Of a DNA stretch of 64,000 bases, positions 1-13,500 are shown piece after piece. The DNA comes from Himantopus leucocephalus (taxonomy: Eukaryota; Chordata; Aves; Charadriiformes; Recurvirostridae): positions 59,037,200-59,101,199 of the forward strand of contig RSEF01000031.1 of assembly GCA_003993805.1 (NCBI GenBank), written 5' to 3'. The notes under the pieces were generated by a model that saw only the letters and a list, made by a program, of their open reading frames with translations, was not told the origin of the DNA and ran no database searches. The position numbers and the translations under genes are program-made. Numbering within the stretch: the stretch's first letter is position 1; every line of letters starts with the position of its first letter.

Positions 1-1382
1 TGAATCCTTCTCCTTTCTGATCTTGCTCTTGACCCAGTACAAGCGCACCACCACCTAAACTCAGAGACAATTAGAACAGGGATAGGAAACAAAGCCTTAC
101 AGCAGGGATCCCCATAGGAAGACTGAAAACTAAGCAAAACAAAGCTTTTGCTACCCTGTGTTACTAAGATTATGTAGTGCAGGAGACCAGCCACCGTCAA
201 CAAATTCTCTCAGCAAACCTCTGCAAGCCTTATACTAGACTGAGGTAACTAAGCATAACAAGTTGGAAGTAACTCTCTAATACGCATTAATGCTAAACTC
301 ATGCTGATGAGAGAAGAAACTTTACATGGCTGCTTCAGGAATGGTACCGGCTCTAAGAGACCACTTCTAGTTTAGTATTTGAAGCATATTACAGAGCAAT
401 GCAAAATGCAGTTTTGAGCAGGTGGAGCGTATTTTACAGTGCTAGCTTGCACCTCCTGCTTTAAACAAAAGCTTAGAAAGTCAGATAGAACAAATTTGAT
501 TCCAAACCCTCAGAAGCACATTGTGCTTAGACAGTCATTGATCTGACATGCCATACAAATTAAATTTCCTCTCCTTGACAATATGATGTGGACATGCATT
601 TTGAATATCACAGGGCGTATGGACAAGGGCAAAAAGTAATGGAGACCACACTTCCTTAGGTTTTGTCTCTGGAGATAACTCCAATGTAATTGGGAAAGAC
701 AGGGGAAAGCATAGGTACACAGACTAAAATGCTTCACTGTTTTTTTTTTAATATGGATAGTTTTTTGAAACTCCATGTAAATTTGGACAGTGGTAGTATG
801 AAACCACTATCAAAATGAAATCTCTTTGCAGCAATCTAACACCAGGCTTTTCAAAGCTCTTCAATGCTGATGGTATTTCTTTTCAGGTCTTCTGGTATTA
901 CTGGAAAGACCGCTGATCACAAGAAACAATGAAATAGCAAAAACCCACCTTGTTAGGAAAAAATGCAAACATAACTTTAAAAAGATGTCTGAAAGTAACA
1001 GGAGAAGGCTAATTCAATCAACTCTGAGCACACATTTTAAGGGAAATGCCATCTGAACTTAAGTTTGTTGTGTGAGAAACCTATTCCCATGAAGCCATTC
1101 CAAAATCAGCTCAGCACAGGCTCCTTTGTGGACTAAACTCTGTCACCCCGAAAACAAGTTACCTACTAATTTACCCTAGAAATGTGCACTTTGTCTTCAG
1201 TGAGGCTGAGTGAGGGAACTGTCTTCATGAACAAGAATAGCAAACATGAGCCCTGCATAAATGTTGAAAATGTGAAAACATACTAAAACCACCAAAATAA
1301 ACATTTCCTTGCAGGCACAGCAAATTCTGCAATAAAAACAGATTGAAGGCAACAGATCTGGTGTAATATAAATAAAGCATAC
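1..1382 (-). other. SVEP1: Intron of SVEP1 (5' part, continues outside window)
   Basis: I read both strands for the next pentraxin exon (expected to carry an SPAESFVG-like peptide) and found no such peptide. There is no recognisable repeat or other gene. Short open frames near 0.5-0.8 kb have no family features. Confidence 0.8.
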
Positions 1383-1558
1383 CAGGGATTTTTGAGCCAA
1401 CAGAGAGCCCGCTGCCTCCATCAGACAGTTTTCCATCGATGTACACTTTCCATGCCCCATCTGTGCATGTCCATGTGACCGCAATGTGATGCCAATTACC
1501 ATCATTCACGGAAGGACAGTCTGTGATCCTCTCTTTTCCATTTACATAAAGAACCCAG
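1383..1558 (-). CDS. SVEP1: SVEP1 exon: pentraxin domain, middle part
   Basis: A 176-nt exon in phase 2-1, the last in the window, encoding residues 1319-1377. The peptide [20 protein letters not shown], then [20 protein letters not shown] and [19 protein letters not shown], carries the H-x-C/W-x-T-W pentraxin signature region as WHHIAVTW. Acceptor GTTCCATGCAG, donor GTATGC. The following pentraxin exon and the sushi array continue below position 1. Confidence 0.96.
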
Positions 1559-4500
1559 CTGCATGGAACGAAGATGAAGGCATACTCAGTTGCGTGCAGA
1601 AACTTTAAAAGCATGGCCTGTCCCACACTACTCAAAGAAATGTTACTTGCCAAACTAGGTAACCGTGTCTACATCATACAAGAAATCTCTTGAAAGATCA
1701 TCATACAAGATATATCCCTTTTGGAGAACTTGGAAGTTACAGTTATCATATGCAAAGCGTGGTGAAATAAGTAATGTGCTTTTGTACCAAAACACGAAGG
1801 GTCAAGTCATTGCTGCTGCTGTCCAAACAAAAATATCCCGCTTTCTAAACTTCACTGCTTTCTTGCCATTACTCTTCTACTTGACAGAAACTGAAGGCAA
1901 CAAAGCAAGGAGAAAAACAAAATGAAGAGGCAACTCCAGCTATGGAGTCTGGATGCAGATTTTTCTACCCCAAAGTAGACAAAGCAGATGCTTGGACTTC
2001 TGGTCTATGCTTTCTTTATCAATTCAAGACATCTCTAAGCTATAGAAAAGCAGAACTGTGATTTACCCATTGTAATCAGTCAGAAGAAATGCATTATCAC
2101 TTCCATTCTCCACTGCATAAGAAATGGGAGTCCCATAGTTTGTGGTGTCAGTGGATTTCATCCAGAATGTACAGGTGATGTCACCAAGAGATGGGAAGAC
2201 ACCATCAAGCATGACATATCCATAGATACCAGAGACTTCGAAATCAAGGTTGAAACCAGAGGACTGTTCTGCAATAAAGACAAAGAGTTTTCAGAGCTAC
2301 TTTCCTGAAAACACAGCAAGACAATCAAATGGAATCTAAGCAAATGTAATAAAATGGAACGCATCCCATCTACAAAAATTATTAACTTTAAATTGATCAG
2401 AAGTAGAAAGAATGTATAGCAATATAACATCAGCCAGCATACAGAGGTTTCCAAACCTAGAAAACACACAGGGTTTGAAGAAAAATGACTGGAAAAGAAG
2501 CTGATTATCTAATCATCTTGATTCTTGTGAATAAAATGGAACCAGCTGATGGAGATGTCATTTAATTGACAGAGGACTGAAAAGCAAGGTTCCTGTTAGC
2601 CCTCTATCAAAGACACGACATATCTATCTGCCATCCAACAACCTAAAGAGGTATGATCAGCTGGTTCCATTTTATTCACAAGAGTCAAGATTGAAAAAAT
2701 ACATCCTTTTTCTGTTCTGGACTTACTGAAATACACTTCACTGGTATGCAACAGCACTTCTGTGCTGCTTTTCAATGCAGAGTGACATGCTTTACAAGGA
2801 TACTACATGTATTCACTGGGTAGTGGAGCTCTCCTGAAAGCTGGGTGTTCTTAAACTCCAACATAGGATGGCAGCTTTAAATGACCTGTATGTCCTCTAC
2901 TGTCTCTGTAAAATCAACACGGGTTCTTCAGCTTCTGTTTAAAGATTCACCAGTATAATACTTCATAATTTTCATGGAGTGGCTAAAAGACAAATGGATT
3001 TGAGCCTTGTGGTTGTGTGGCCCAACTCCAGCATCTTCCAAAAGGTTGCATGAGGTGTGACCCATTTTGCCTGAAGGTGTAGAACTTGATGCCCTTTTGC
3101 TCACAGGGAACTTGATGCCTTTAGGACTTCTAAAGCTGAGACTACCACATACTAATCTCTAACTCTGTGATGGAAAGCCCTACGTGAAATATGAGAACAG
3201 GAAGAGCTAATTAACTCAGATACACAGAGCAAATACAAATTAAACTCAATAGACTAACTAGATATTAAAAAGATAGACCTGTGCCTTAGCAAAGAGAAAT
3301 AACTATAAATATGAATAGTACACATGCTGTTACTTGTCTGCAATGACACTTATTAACACTGTAGTCACACGGGCTCCACTCAACCTCTCAGAGTCCCACC
3401 ACCCTAGCTGCCTTCTGGGGAAGCTGTATGAAATCAGCCCACCCAGACCAAATCTTGCCCAGAGACTTAGTCAAGCCACCTTTTTCTGACACTTGGTCCT
3501 GTGTACCTGTTTCACACCTGCTGCCTGTAAAGCCAGGGGGACATTTACAAACGTACGAGTTCAAGGCATCCACACAGGTGGCTTGGTTTAGGCAGGGACT
3601 GGAGTCACAGTCATTGATGTTCACTTCACAGTTTAGTCCCGTGTACCCTGTCACACACAGACACCTAAGGAAGAAAAGAGAAGCACACTTCGAAGGTGGC
3701 TGCTATCATGACAAAGAACCCTGGCCATGAGGCCAGGTCCATCAATCGGAATGGCATATACTTGAAAAAAAAAAAAACCCAACAGAAGAGATACTGAAGA
3801 ATTAATGGAGTTTTAGTTTGGTTGATCCTTTAAGTATGCTTGAATTCTATTAGCTGCATAATATTTCTTCTTGATAGTGACAATACAAACACACTGTCTG
3901 TATTTCTTCACATGAAATTGGGAGAGGCAATCATTGCATTCCTGAGAGTGAAGTGTGCCTTCTAGAGTCCACGGAATTATAGATGAGAGGTACTCGACTT
4001 TTCAGGCAGATATGCTTACACAGAGGGAAAACCAAAGAAGTAGAAAGGCAGCAAAATGTCTGGTACTTGGAAAACCAAAGTATTTGAAAGGGATCAAAAC
4101 TTCTGGGGCTTCGGGGAGGGAAAGAGTTACTAAACCCAGACAGTGACAGTTGGTCCATCTTTCTACAGTGATCTAGGATATGACACCATTATTGGTATTT
4201 GTAACTTCTGATCTGAGTTCGGATACCCTAAAGCATAAAAATAAATATTTGGAAGATTCCATCAGTGTTTGTATTTTAATCTCTATATTCTCAATATGTA
4301 CAGCTATGCCTGTCTTCCAGGCTATAAAAATGTAATATTACCATGTACATAACTGGTCATCACCTATTCTTCTAGTGGAAAGCAAGACAAGCCCTTGAAG
4401 CTTGGGAAAGTGGGTTTCTTTGGAAGATCAATACCAAAACCATGCAGTCCTACCATGCTTACGCTTCAAACTCTGTATATTTTCTTTGCTGTCTACCTTG

Positions 4501-7500
4501 GAATTTCTTAAGAGTGAGGACACTAGGATTTATTTTCTTGCCTTTTAAAATCTTCTTTAGTGTACATAAGGGGATCACTTATATTGGATCGGCCTGCCAA
4601 ATGCCTTGCTGAAATCTAAGAAGGCTGAAGCACCACATATCTGACTCTCCACATTGTATTACATCAATCATCTGTTTTTCACCTGAAGCTGTTGATACCA
4701 TCTCTGCATGTAGCTCCATTCCTACAGGGTCTGCTGAGACACTCATCGATGTTTTTTTCACACAAGACACCAGTAAAACCTGGGAGGCACTTGCAGGAGA
4801 AACTGCCAACTCGATCTTCACAAATAGCCCTATTAAGACATGGGTTTGAAAGGCATTCATTGACCTCCGTTTCACAGTGAGCACCTGAGAAGAAAAGAAC
4901 ACAGTCACAGCTCCACTCTGAATTAACCTAAGAAAGATTACTAACCCATCTCTGTCAGACTGTTGCTGATCTTCCAGGAAACGGCAAACACCAGGGTACC
5001 CATGCAGGTTTCGGATTTACTCCATTAACTGAGGTTAAGTGGTCATAGAACTAAAGGAACCATCTTTGTAGCTGTAGCAATTAACACCCAGAAACTGTCG
5101 GGAATTTAAAGGCATATTGCTATTAAGTGAGTAATGTGGGCTGAATTGGGAAATCACCTGAGAAACTATTCAGAGCAACTAATGAAAAGCTGCTACAAAA
5201 CACATTTAAGTCTAAGGAGAAACATTAAAGCCAGAAACACATGATTCTGGGATTTCTGCTGTGAAAGAGGCTCTATATTACAAGCACCAAAGAACGAAGA
5301 AACTGCATGTGATCTTACAGTAGAGCTCTTTGGCAACACGATAATCAACAAATATGACTAGTTCTTACCGAAATCTGTGAAAGCAGTAGAAAGCTGAATA
5401 TTGGCGTGAGGAGTAGTTTTAATATAGACCATCTTGTCTACTGTCATAATATTTTTCTTTTTTAAATAAAATTAAAAATAACAATTCACACCCATGTGAA
5501 TGTCGTTATTCTTTCCTCAACATCACATGGTAATGGCAAAATTAGGAACAGAAGACTGTTCACTTACTAACTCCTTCTGAAGCCACACCTACACTACAGG
5601 GACTTTGACAGATTACATGGACCTAGCGAATCTAGTACATCCATATCATAGCAATGAGATTGAAATATATTGGAAAGGGTAGGAAGACAATTTTTGGTCA
5701 GAAATAGCAAAGCCTGACTTAAACAGAAAAAGGTGTACCTGTGAACCCTTTTGTACAAGTGCAGCGGTAACCGTTCTTGCCATCAACACAGTGGGCTCCA
5801 TTAAAACACGGACTGGAGCTACATTCATTTATGTCTTCCTCACACAAGAGACCTTCAAACAGCAAAGGTTACAAGGCATGATCAAGACATAGTCAACGTC
5901 TGCATGCTGCAGTGACTGAATGTGGAATACAGAACATCATCATACTGCTTGCATAACACAACGCTACTGAGATCAGGTGATATAATTCCACTTTGACTGC
6001 ACTACTTCAAACATCTACAGATATCTGCATTATTTAGATGCTGGGATGTGCAAGATGTGAAGTCTTTATAAAGTTTGTCTTTATAAAGTTTAAAAAATAT
6101 CCAGCAGGTGTTGCTGTCAATAAATGTATAGCCATAAACATGAAAAATGAGGGACACCATTTCTGGAGGAAAATATCAGGCCCTTTTTTTTAATCACACA
6201 AAATTACCTCCTTAATAGTTTATTTCAATATTTACAAATCAGGTGCTCTTTTGGCAAAGTTCTCAAGCATGTCAGTTTCCCCACAGATTTCAATACCTTT
6301 AACATGAAAAAAGACTGAGAAAAAAGATAAGAAAAAGCCCATTCACTTACTCATAGGGCTGGAGTAAAGCAACTGTGTAAATGCTTTGTCTAGTCAGGCC
6401 ATATTCTGTCTCAGAAGCATTTTACCCGTGAGTATTTACTAATTCCCTAAACTTAATTCCTTTTTTTTTTCAGACCAGAAATGTCACAAAACAGAAGCAT
6501 ACATGCACACACACGCGCACAGACTGTCCTTGAATGCTCATCCTTTTATTTCAAAACCTATTCATGCACAGTGGAACCTTACTCTAACCTGTAGATCAGG
6601 TTGCTTTCCTGTTAGAAATCCATGGTTGTGGAATTATACAGCCCTTGCGTTTTGTGTTACCTATTTGGCACAGAAACAATGTCTGTCTGAAGAAGAGCTA
6701 TGAAGTGAAACAAATTACCTGAATAGCCTGGTTGACAATGGCAAACAAAGGTCCCAATGCCATCTTTACACATCCCTTTGTTGTGACAAGGAGATGACTT
6801 ACACTCATCAACTTCTGTTTCACACTTCAAGCCTAGAATGCAAAATAAAGGACTGAGAACACAGAGAAAAATTTGAAATTGTTCAGAAACACAGACCTGA
6901 GACAAAATGCTATTAGAAAGGTATGATGCACATTGGGTAACAGAATGATCAGTTCCAGATAGTGGCATTTAATACCTATCACAAATAACGAAGATCAGTT
7001 CTTGATAATAGCTGAATAGTAAGCCATCTGTTCATGACTTACTCCCACCCTGTCCCCTGACCTGGGCCACGTAACAATACAATGGACCAGAACTTTATGT
7101 CAAACCATTGACATCTGGGACACATAATGGTCCAGCCTAAAAGAACAAAAGAAAGTGAAGGGTGACGGACCAGAATGTTATGGCAACCACTTAGCGCAGC
7201 TGGCTCTGTGACTCCTATCAGTAACAGTAATCAATCACTCCTAATAATACATGGGTCATGGCCCAAAGAGGGGGGTGATACCAGAACTTCAAGATATAAC
7301 AAGTTCTGGGCTTGTGCAACTGGTGGGAAGTACCAGAATATCCCATTGCCCGAGTTGGACAGGAGTGGAAAAATACCAGAATATCCCATTGTCCAATTTA
7401 CGAAAGTCCATTATCTCGGACCCTATAAGTAGAGACCCTAGCGAGATCCTTTGAACTCTTCTGGATCGCAGTGGGCTGTGAGCAGCATCTCCCTTGATTT

Positions 7501-10500
7501 AGGATGCCACTCAGGCAGATACCTTGAGAATTAAAACACTAGGGCAAGTCAACACTCTTGAGTCTCAGTTATTGCCCGCTGAGGAATGCTGATGCATTGT
7601 GAGTATTTACTCCAAACTTGAGAAGAGGGCAATTTTAACTATAGGCTAGACATTCTTTCATCCACCTCTTTAACCATGTGTCTCTAATACACACATTAGC
7701 TTTTACGAGTGTGGGTGTTCTCATACTTCATTGGATGCAAATACTTCCTGCCCATTTGTCTGTGTGCATGTAAGGAGTCAAAAGGGGCACCTCTTGGCTC
7801 ACTGGAGTCACCCACTGCGAAGGGATCTTTGGTCCTGGCAGTTAGACTCCTCTGTGTGTGTGTGTGCAACGCCTTGAGTGGTGTGCATTTGTATGTTTGT
7901 GCTCATATGCATATGTATTGATTTGGGATACCTCATAGTAGGTTGGTGTGAATCTTGCAATTTTCAAATCTGTAATTAAGTCTCTGTTCAAGTAGTTTGT
8001 TAAATCATCTTGTAAAACCTTAAATCCGTTAATGATTAAGTGCTGCTAAAATTCAACCTCTTGATCTGCCTCAAATCATTAACAAATTTTGAATTGCTGC
8101 TAAATCATAACCATGTCAAATATTTCCATCCGTGACAAGGAACTGGGAAGCTAACAGTGAAGAGGAAAACAGGCAGTCTGGCAGAATTAGCTGTTTAGAG
8201 TGCGAATTTCCAGCTTTTGCTAATCATAAATATTGCCAAGTGACAGGATTTTCAAATCCACTAACTCCACTAAAAGAAACCCCATTCAAAATCCTTTTCT
8301 GCCAAACACAATACAATTCAGTGAGAACATGAGGAACTATTTCTTTTTTTAATACTAATGTATGGTAAATCTGTGATGGATATTCCAAATAGTTAGGCTA
8401 TACTCTTGCACTGAATTGTTTTGCTCCTTTATCCTCGCTCATATTAAGGTCATGGACATACGTTAGCTCCTCCACCTGCTTCTAATTTTTTTACCTGTAT
8501 ATCCAAGTGGGCATATGCAAATATATCCACTTCCCAATTGTTTGCATGTCCCATTGTTGTGGCACGGTTCCAGGAAACATTCATGAAAGACCTGCCAGAG
8601 GCAAGAATAATACAATTACAGTGAAGGTGGAAATACAGGTGGAACAAAATACTGTAATTTTAAACTGCACTGCCTACAGTAATTTTGGAAAGCTGGGAAA
8701 AAAAAGTCACTGATGTTAACTTCTAGCTCTTCCTCTGTGTCTCCTCAGCACACCAACCATTCTTTTTGCTAGAGAAAAATATCAGGAATCTGAATTATTA
8801 CTTTCAAGTGACCTTTTACTTAGCAAAATGTGATCATCGCAGTTGTTCCCTTAGAACTTTCTTAGCTATGATTTGCAGGTGACATTTTATATTATGCTGT
8901 CTTTTATATGAGAGTTCTTCACTTTGCATCCTTTTACACTGGCTAATCACTTCCTGTTACTGGTCATGTGGTGAACTGGTGGGGAACTTCACTGTGTGGT
9001 GTTATTTTTTCTAACGTAGCTAACCTGAATTTAGCAAAGCCCTTGAGTAAATGGTCAACTAAAACTACAAGAGATTAGTTTGTCACCTGTCCATATGTTA
9101 TATAGTTGATCAGGTCAAATTTACCATCAGTCAACTTTGCTCCTGTTTACACAATATCCTAACTTTAGATTCAAACAAAGCAGTCTTGTCAGAGTTACAG
9201 ACTCGGGGGGAGATGGAGAGGATAAGGGGGCATCTCTGGCAAACATTGTCACTGGTGTAGTTTCTATTACATGAGGACTTGCCTGTATTTCAAAGGGGGT
9301 ACTCACAGCAGAAGGGAGCTCTGCTTGCCTCCTTTCAAGTGTATCTATGTTGCAATAAGTAAAACAAAGATTTTACAACTGGGACTTTGATGCCTGGTAG
9401 CATTTTCTGGAATTCAGCATATGGAAGACATCAGAAGGCTGAGTGTGGTCGATGTACTTTTTATAGATTGACTGAACCTCCACCACGGAGTTTACATTTC
9501 TTTTATAAGTGTGATAAATATTTCATGCATTAGGCGAAGGCTTCAAGTCCAGAATTTCAGATTGCCAATAGCCGATGCAGCTTCCTTTGTTCAGCAAAAG
9601 TGCTTCTATGATTACAAAAAGAGTTTTGAGTGTACCCCTCACGACCATCACTCTCATCTCTTCAGGAAACATAGTCAGCACAACAATTACATTTAAAAAT
9701 GGCCTTAGTCGTTTACTGCTGCATAAGGCACTCTTTTTTTCATTTGAGATAACATTGGAAAATATATCTTGTCCTTGCCTGACTGCTGACTTTGTACTGC
9801 TTGCTGATATTTTCTGGAGAGGCTGGTACCATCATTACACTTTCCTCAGCTGCTGAAAAAGTAGACCCAAAACCTAAAGAGGAAAGATATGAAAGTGCTG
9901 TTAATAATACTGTATGGCAAGGCCCCTCCCTATTCCATGAGGGCATAATAATTGCATGTTAGTAATGCATCTAAAGATATGTTGAACAAAGTGAATCTGT
10001 GGGAATAAAAAACAAACTTTACAGTAATCACATAGTATTTTATGTATATTTTACACATATATGTATTTGTAAGCACATATATTTCTAAAACTAACATATA
10101 TGTGTGTGTATATTTTATGTGTATTTATACACACACATACATGCATATACATATTTGTATATATAATTATATATTATATATCCTTCTCTACAGTGTGTGT
10201 ATATATATATATAGTATACATACACAACGTGTGTGTGTGTGTGTATGCACATGCTCTATATATGTATACTCTGTTATTGAGCCTTGGTATGTATCACAGA
10301 GTCATACATAACACAGAGGCAACACCAGTAGGCAAAACCAGCTGCGCACTTCACTGGTTGACATGCAAGGTCTACATTTGTTAGAAGAGTGAGAAAGATG
10401 TTTTCTGTTAAGACTACTGCTTGCCATCCTTTAGATGTTCCCATTACCCACTTTCTCCAGCAGAGATAATCTGACATACTTGAACAATCTGTGATGGATC

Positions 10501-13500
10501 TGGCACCAATGACAGTTGTTGTTCCGTAAAAGGGACAAGACAAGCAGTAGGACTTTCCTGGGTCTGGTTGATAGTAGTCTCTGGGACAAGGGTAGCAAGG
10601 TGTCAAACCTGTACGAGAGAACTCGCCTGCAAGACATGGCACTGCAAGAACAAAAGAACATTTTTTTGAGCAATCACTTGCACCTCCACCCTACCTTCCC
10701 CCACCTCTTCCTGGTCATCTTCTCTCCTCCCCTCATAGTTCCTCCTCAGACTTAAAGGAATAGGGTGAGACCTGCCAGGAATTCACAACTCTAGGAAATG
10801 CTTATTTAAATTGTGCTGCTAGGTGACATGTGGTTCTTAAAGGACTAAAGAAATATCTGGGAATTATTTCTATTTATTCCTTATGCTGCTCTGGGGACAG
10901 CTTTCAAATGCAACTTCTTTTCCCTTTTCTCTCTCACACATCTATTTTTTATATTTTTTTTTGCTTCAAGAAGGAGTAAGGACAAAAGACAAGTTATTTA
11001 GTCTTTTTTCTACCATTATCCCCCGCAGACTATTTCCTCTGGGAATCTTTCTGACAAAGCTTCCCAAGGACAGTTGAGGACAATTACTTGAAAAAAGTTA
11101 ATGAACAAACTGTGTTAAAATTCAGTATTTTTGTATAGAAGATGTGGAAGCTCTTCTGGAGATAACAGTAACAAACATCCTGTCATCCCCTTCACCTTCT
11201 GTAAGGAAAAAGGTTTTATTTTCATGTATGATATATCTTGTTTTATTCATCTTTAGGTAAGAATCCATCTTGGAAATCAGAAGGAGGGCATTTGAAATAA
11301 TCAGGGTATCAGGAAATGACCTCTCATTTTGCTGGGAAATGCTGCTTGGTCCACACTTAATGAGAAGCAGAATTCAGTCTCACGCAGATGAATTGCATTA
11401 CATTAGCTGATGTTTAAATAACATTCAGAAATTTTTAGAATTGAATTAAAAAAATTTCATAGCCCCTTTTGTTACAAACCTCCACAAGCTGAGATATCCA
11501 CTGCGCCTCTTTTTACCGTTGATGTATTTTCTGGGCAAGAGATGCAATTCCTGGATCCAAATGCTGGCTGATATGTGCCAAGTGGACAAGTTTCACAGGT
11601 CTCAAGACCATTAGGTGAATACGTTCCCTGCTTGCACTGAGCTACAAGGCAGAAGAATTCATAAAGATTAAGCAATGTCAAATAGGAAACATGGCTCCTA
11701 ACTTCTGAAAATAATGCTGAAATCACAATACATGTCACAGGGACTTTTATTTCTAGAGTTTATTCTGAAGGACTTCATGGGTACAAAGAGCAAAAAAAAA
11801 AAGGAATTGTGTAAGTTACTGATAGTGCATTTGTGAATTATTAACCACTTAATTCTCTTCCTATCAGCTTCACAGATGATTTACTGCAACTCAGTTACTT
11901 ATTTTTAATCAATAGAATTAATGATAAGGCAATAAACAGGAAAGAAAATTATCAACTTATTCTTTTCACAACAAGTCTCAAAGAGATAGTGGTGCTGAGA
12001 TGCTCAATGCCAGAGCATTGTAGTGTAGGATGCAGACATTTCATCTTTGCTCACAGTAGGATGGAGAGGGGCTGGCAAGCAGAAGAATGGCATTATTTTA
12101 AGTGTGTTAGTCCCTGCAAAATGGGCTCACTATCTCACAGAATGTACACAGATATGAAACAAAGCTTCAAAGGCTGGCTCTTCTTAAAACATCTGTCCAG
12201 GTATCCTGCACGCCACAGCAGTGGTGAAGACCTGGATTTTTCTCTTTACATATGCATCAAGGGGCAGTTAGGACTGCTCCTCATTTCACAGGCTAACCTC
12301 ATTCCAGTACTCCCACAATGTGGACCAAAAGGATGCCACCACGCATTCAGACGTGGCTGTCTGAAGAAGACAAAGTTCTCACCTTTGCATTCAGAGATGC
12401 TCCTAGAGTGCAGATACTCAGTATAGCTACCAGATGGACAACTTTTGCATTCCAGCTGCCCTTCCTCATCTTGGTAGGATCCAGTCCAGCAGCTTTCACA
12501 GGTATGATGCTCCAGGGAGTAATAGGTACCCAAAGGGCAGTTGACTGTAACATTGGAAACATAAGAGTCCCCTCAGAATGCACAATCATACATACTTGTC
12601 CTGCCTTGAGAGTTCCCATTTAGTCAAATCCTGTTTACATGAAATGTGACTCCGTTCCTCAGGAAACGGGGTATCTCTCTGGAACACTGCAAAGATCTCA
12701 CTATGCATGGAAAATGGAATCCAATTTCCTATCTTAGCTATGCATCACCCACAAGACTAATAGGGTTAAAAGACTGCATACCAAGCACTGTTTTCCTGTG
12801 TATCACCAAGTGTGGATATGCCTGATTTCCCCATGGGAGAGGAATCCTGGGTACAAAAGTGTCCTTTTTCCACAGGCCTTGGTTAGGAACATAAACATCC
12901 TCTGGAAGTCAAACTGCGCAAAGCATTTTTGCAGTTTATTGTTCTGGGAGACCACAAGCACTGGACTGTGTCAAACCATAACCCTCTGCAAACATCCTCT
13001 AAAACCTTGCTTTTCAAAAGGATTCTAAACACATGTAAGGAGCAAGTAATCTGCCTTACCACACATTCTTCCCCTCAGCACAGAACCAGGCCTGCAGAAA
13101 AGAAAGGCCTTCTCGGTCTCCAGTGAGTTGCTGTCAGCTACAATGAGTTCGGATGCAAACTGAAAAGAATACATGGGTTCCTTATTAAGAGTCCTATTCA
13201 GCCTGTTTGTGATCGTCTCCAGAGTTTTAAGGAGCCGTCGCTGGTTTTCCAGTTCCAATGTATCATTCCTTTCATCAGGCAGTGGCACACTAGCTGGGAT
13301 ATAAACAGAAAACACAAAAAGCACACAGATTTTACAGTCAGCACTTCCATTGTAATCTGGAGTATATCAAGAGTGCAATACTCAAGCTTGCCAGTGGAAA
13401 GTGGTAAGCAGGCCATATGCACAATGCTCTTCATGAACATGAGGCTGTGATCTTTCCCCCAGGCAGAAAGTCTGTGATGAAATGGGGCTATCAATGTCCC

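Noticed and set aside
1..1382. Next pentraxin exon of SVEP1
   Set aside because: Looked for on the minus strand and not found; it must be below position 1.
6428..7612. 13-bp identical string GTGAGTATTTACT at 6428 and 7600 as a possible target duplication of the LTR
   Set aside because: Too long for a retroviral target duplication, not at TG..CA ends, and a few dozen such chance 13-mer pairs are expected in 64 kb.
10042..10384. Plus-strand frames rich in Tyr, Ile, Val and Cys
   Set aside because: They are translations of the TG/TA repeat tract.
11989..12426. Plus-strand frame of 145 codons
   Set aside because: Its distal end is the antisense shadow of the GCC2/GCC3 exon at 12383-12544.
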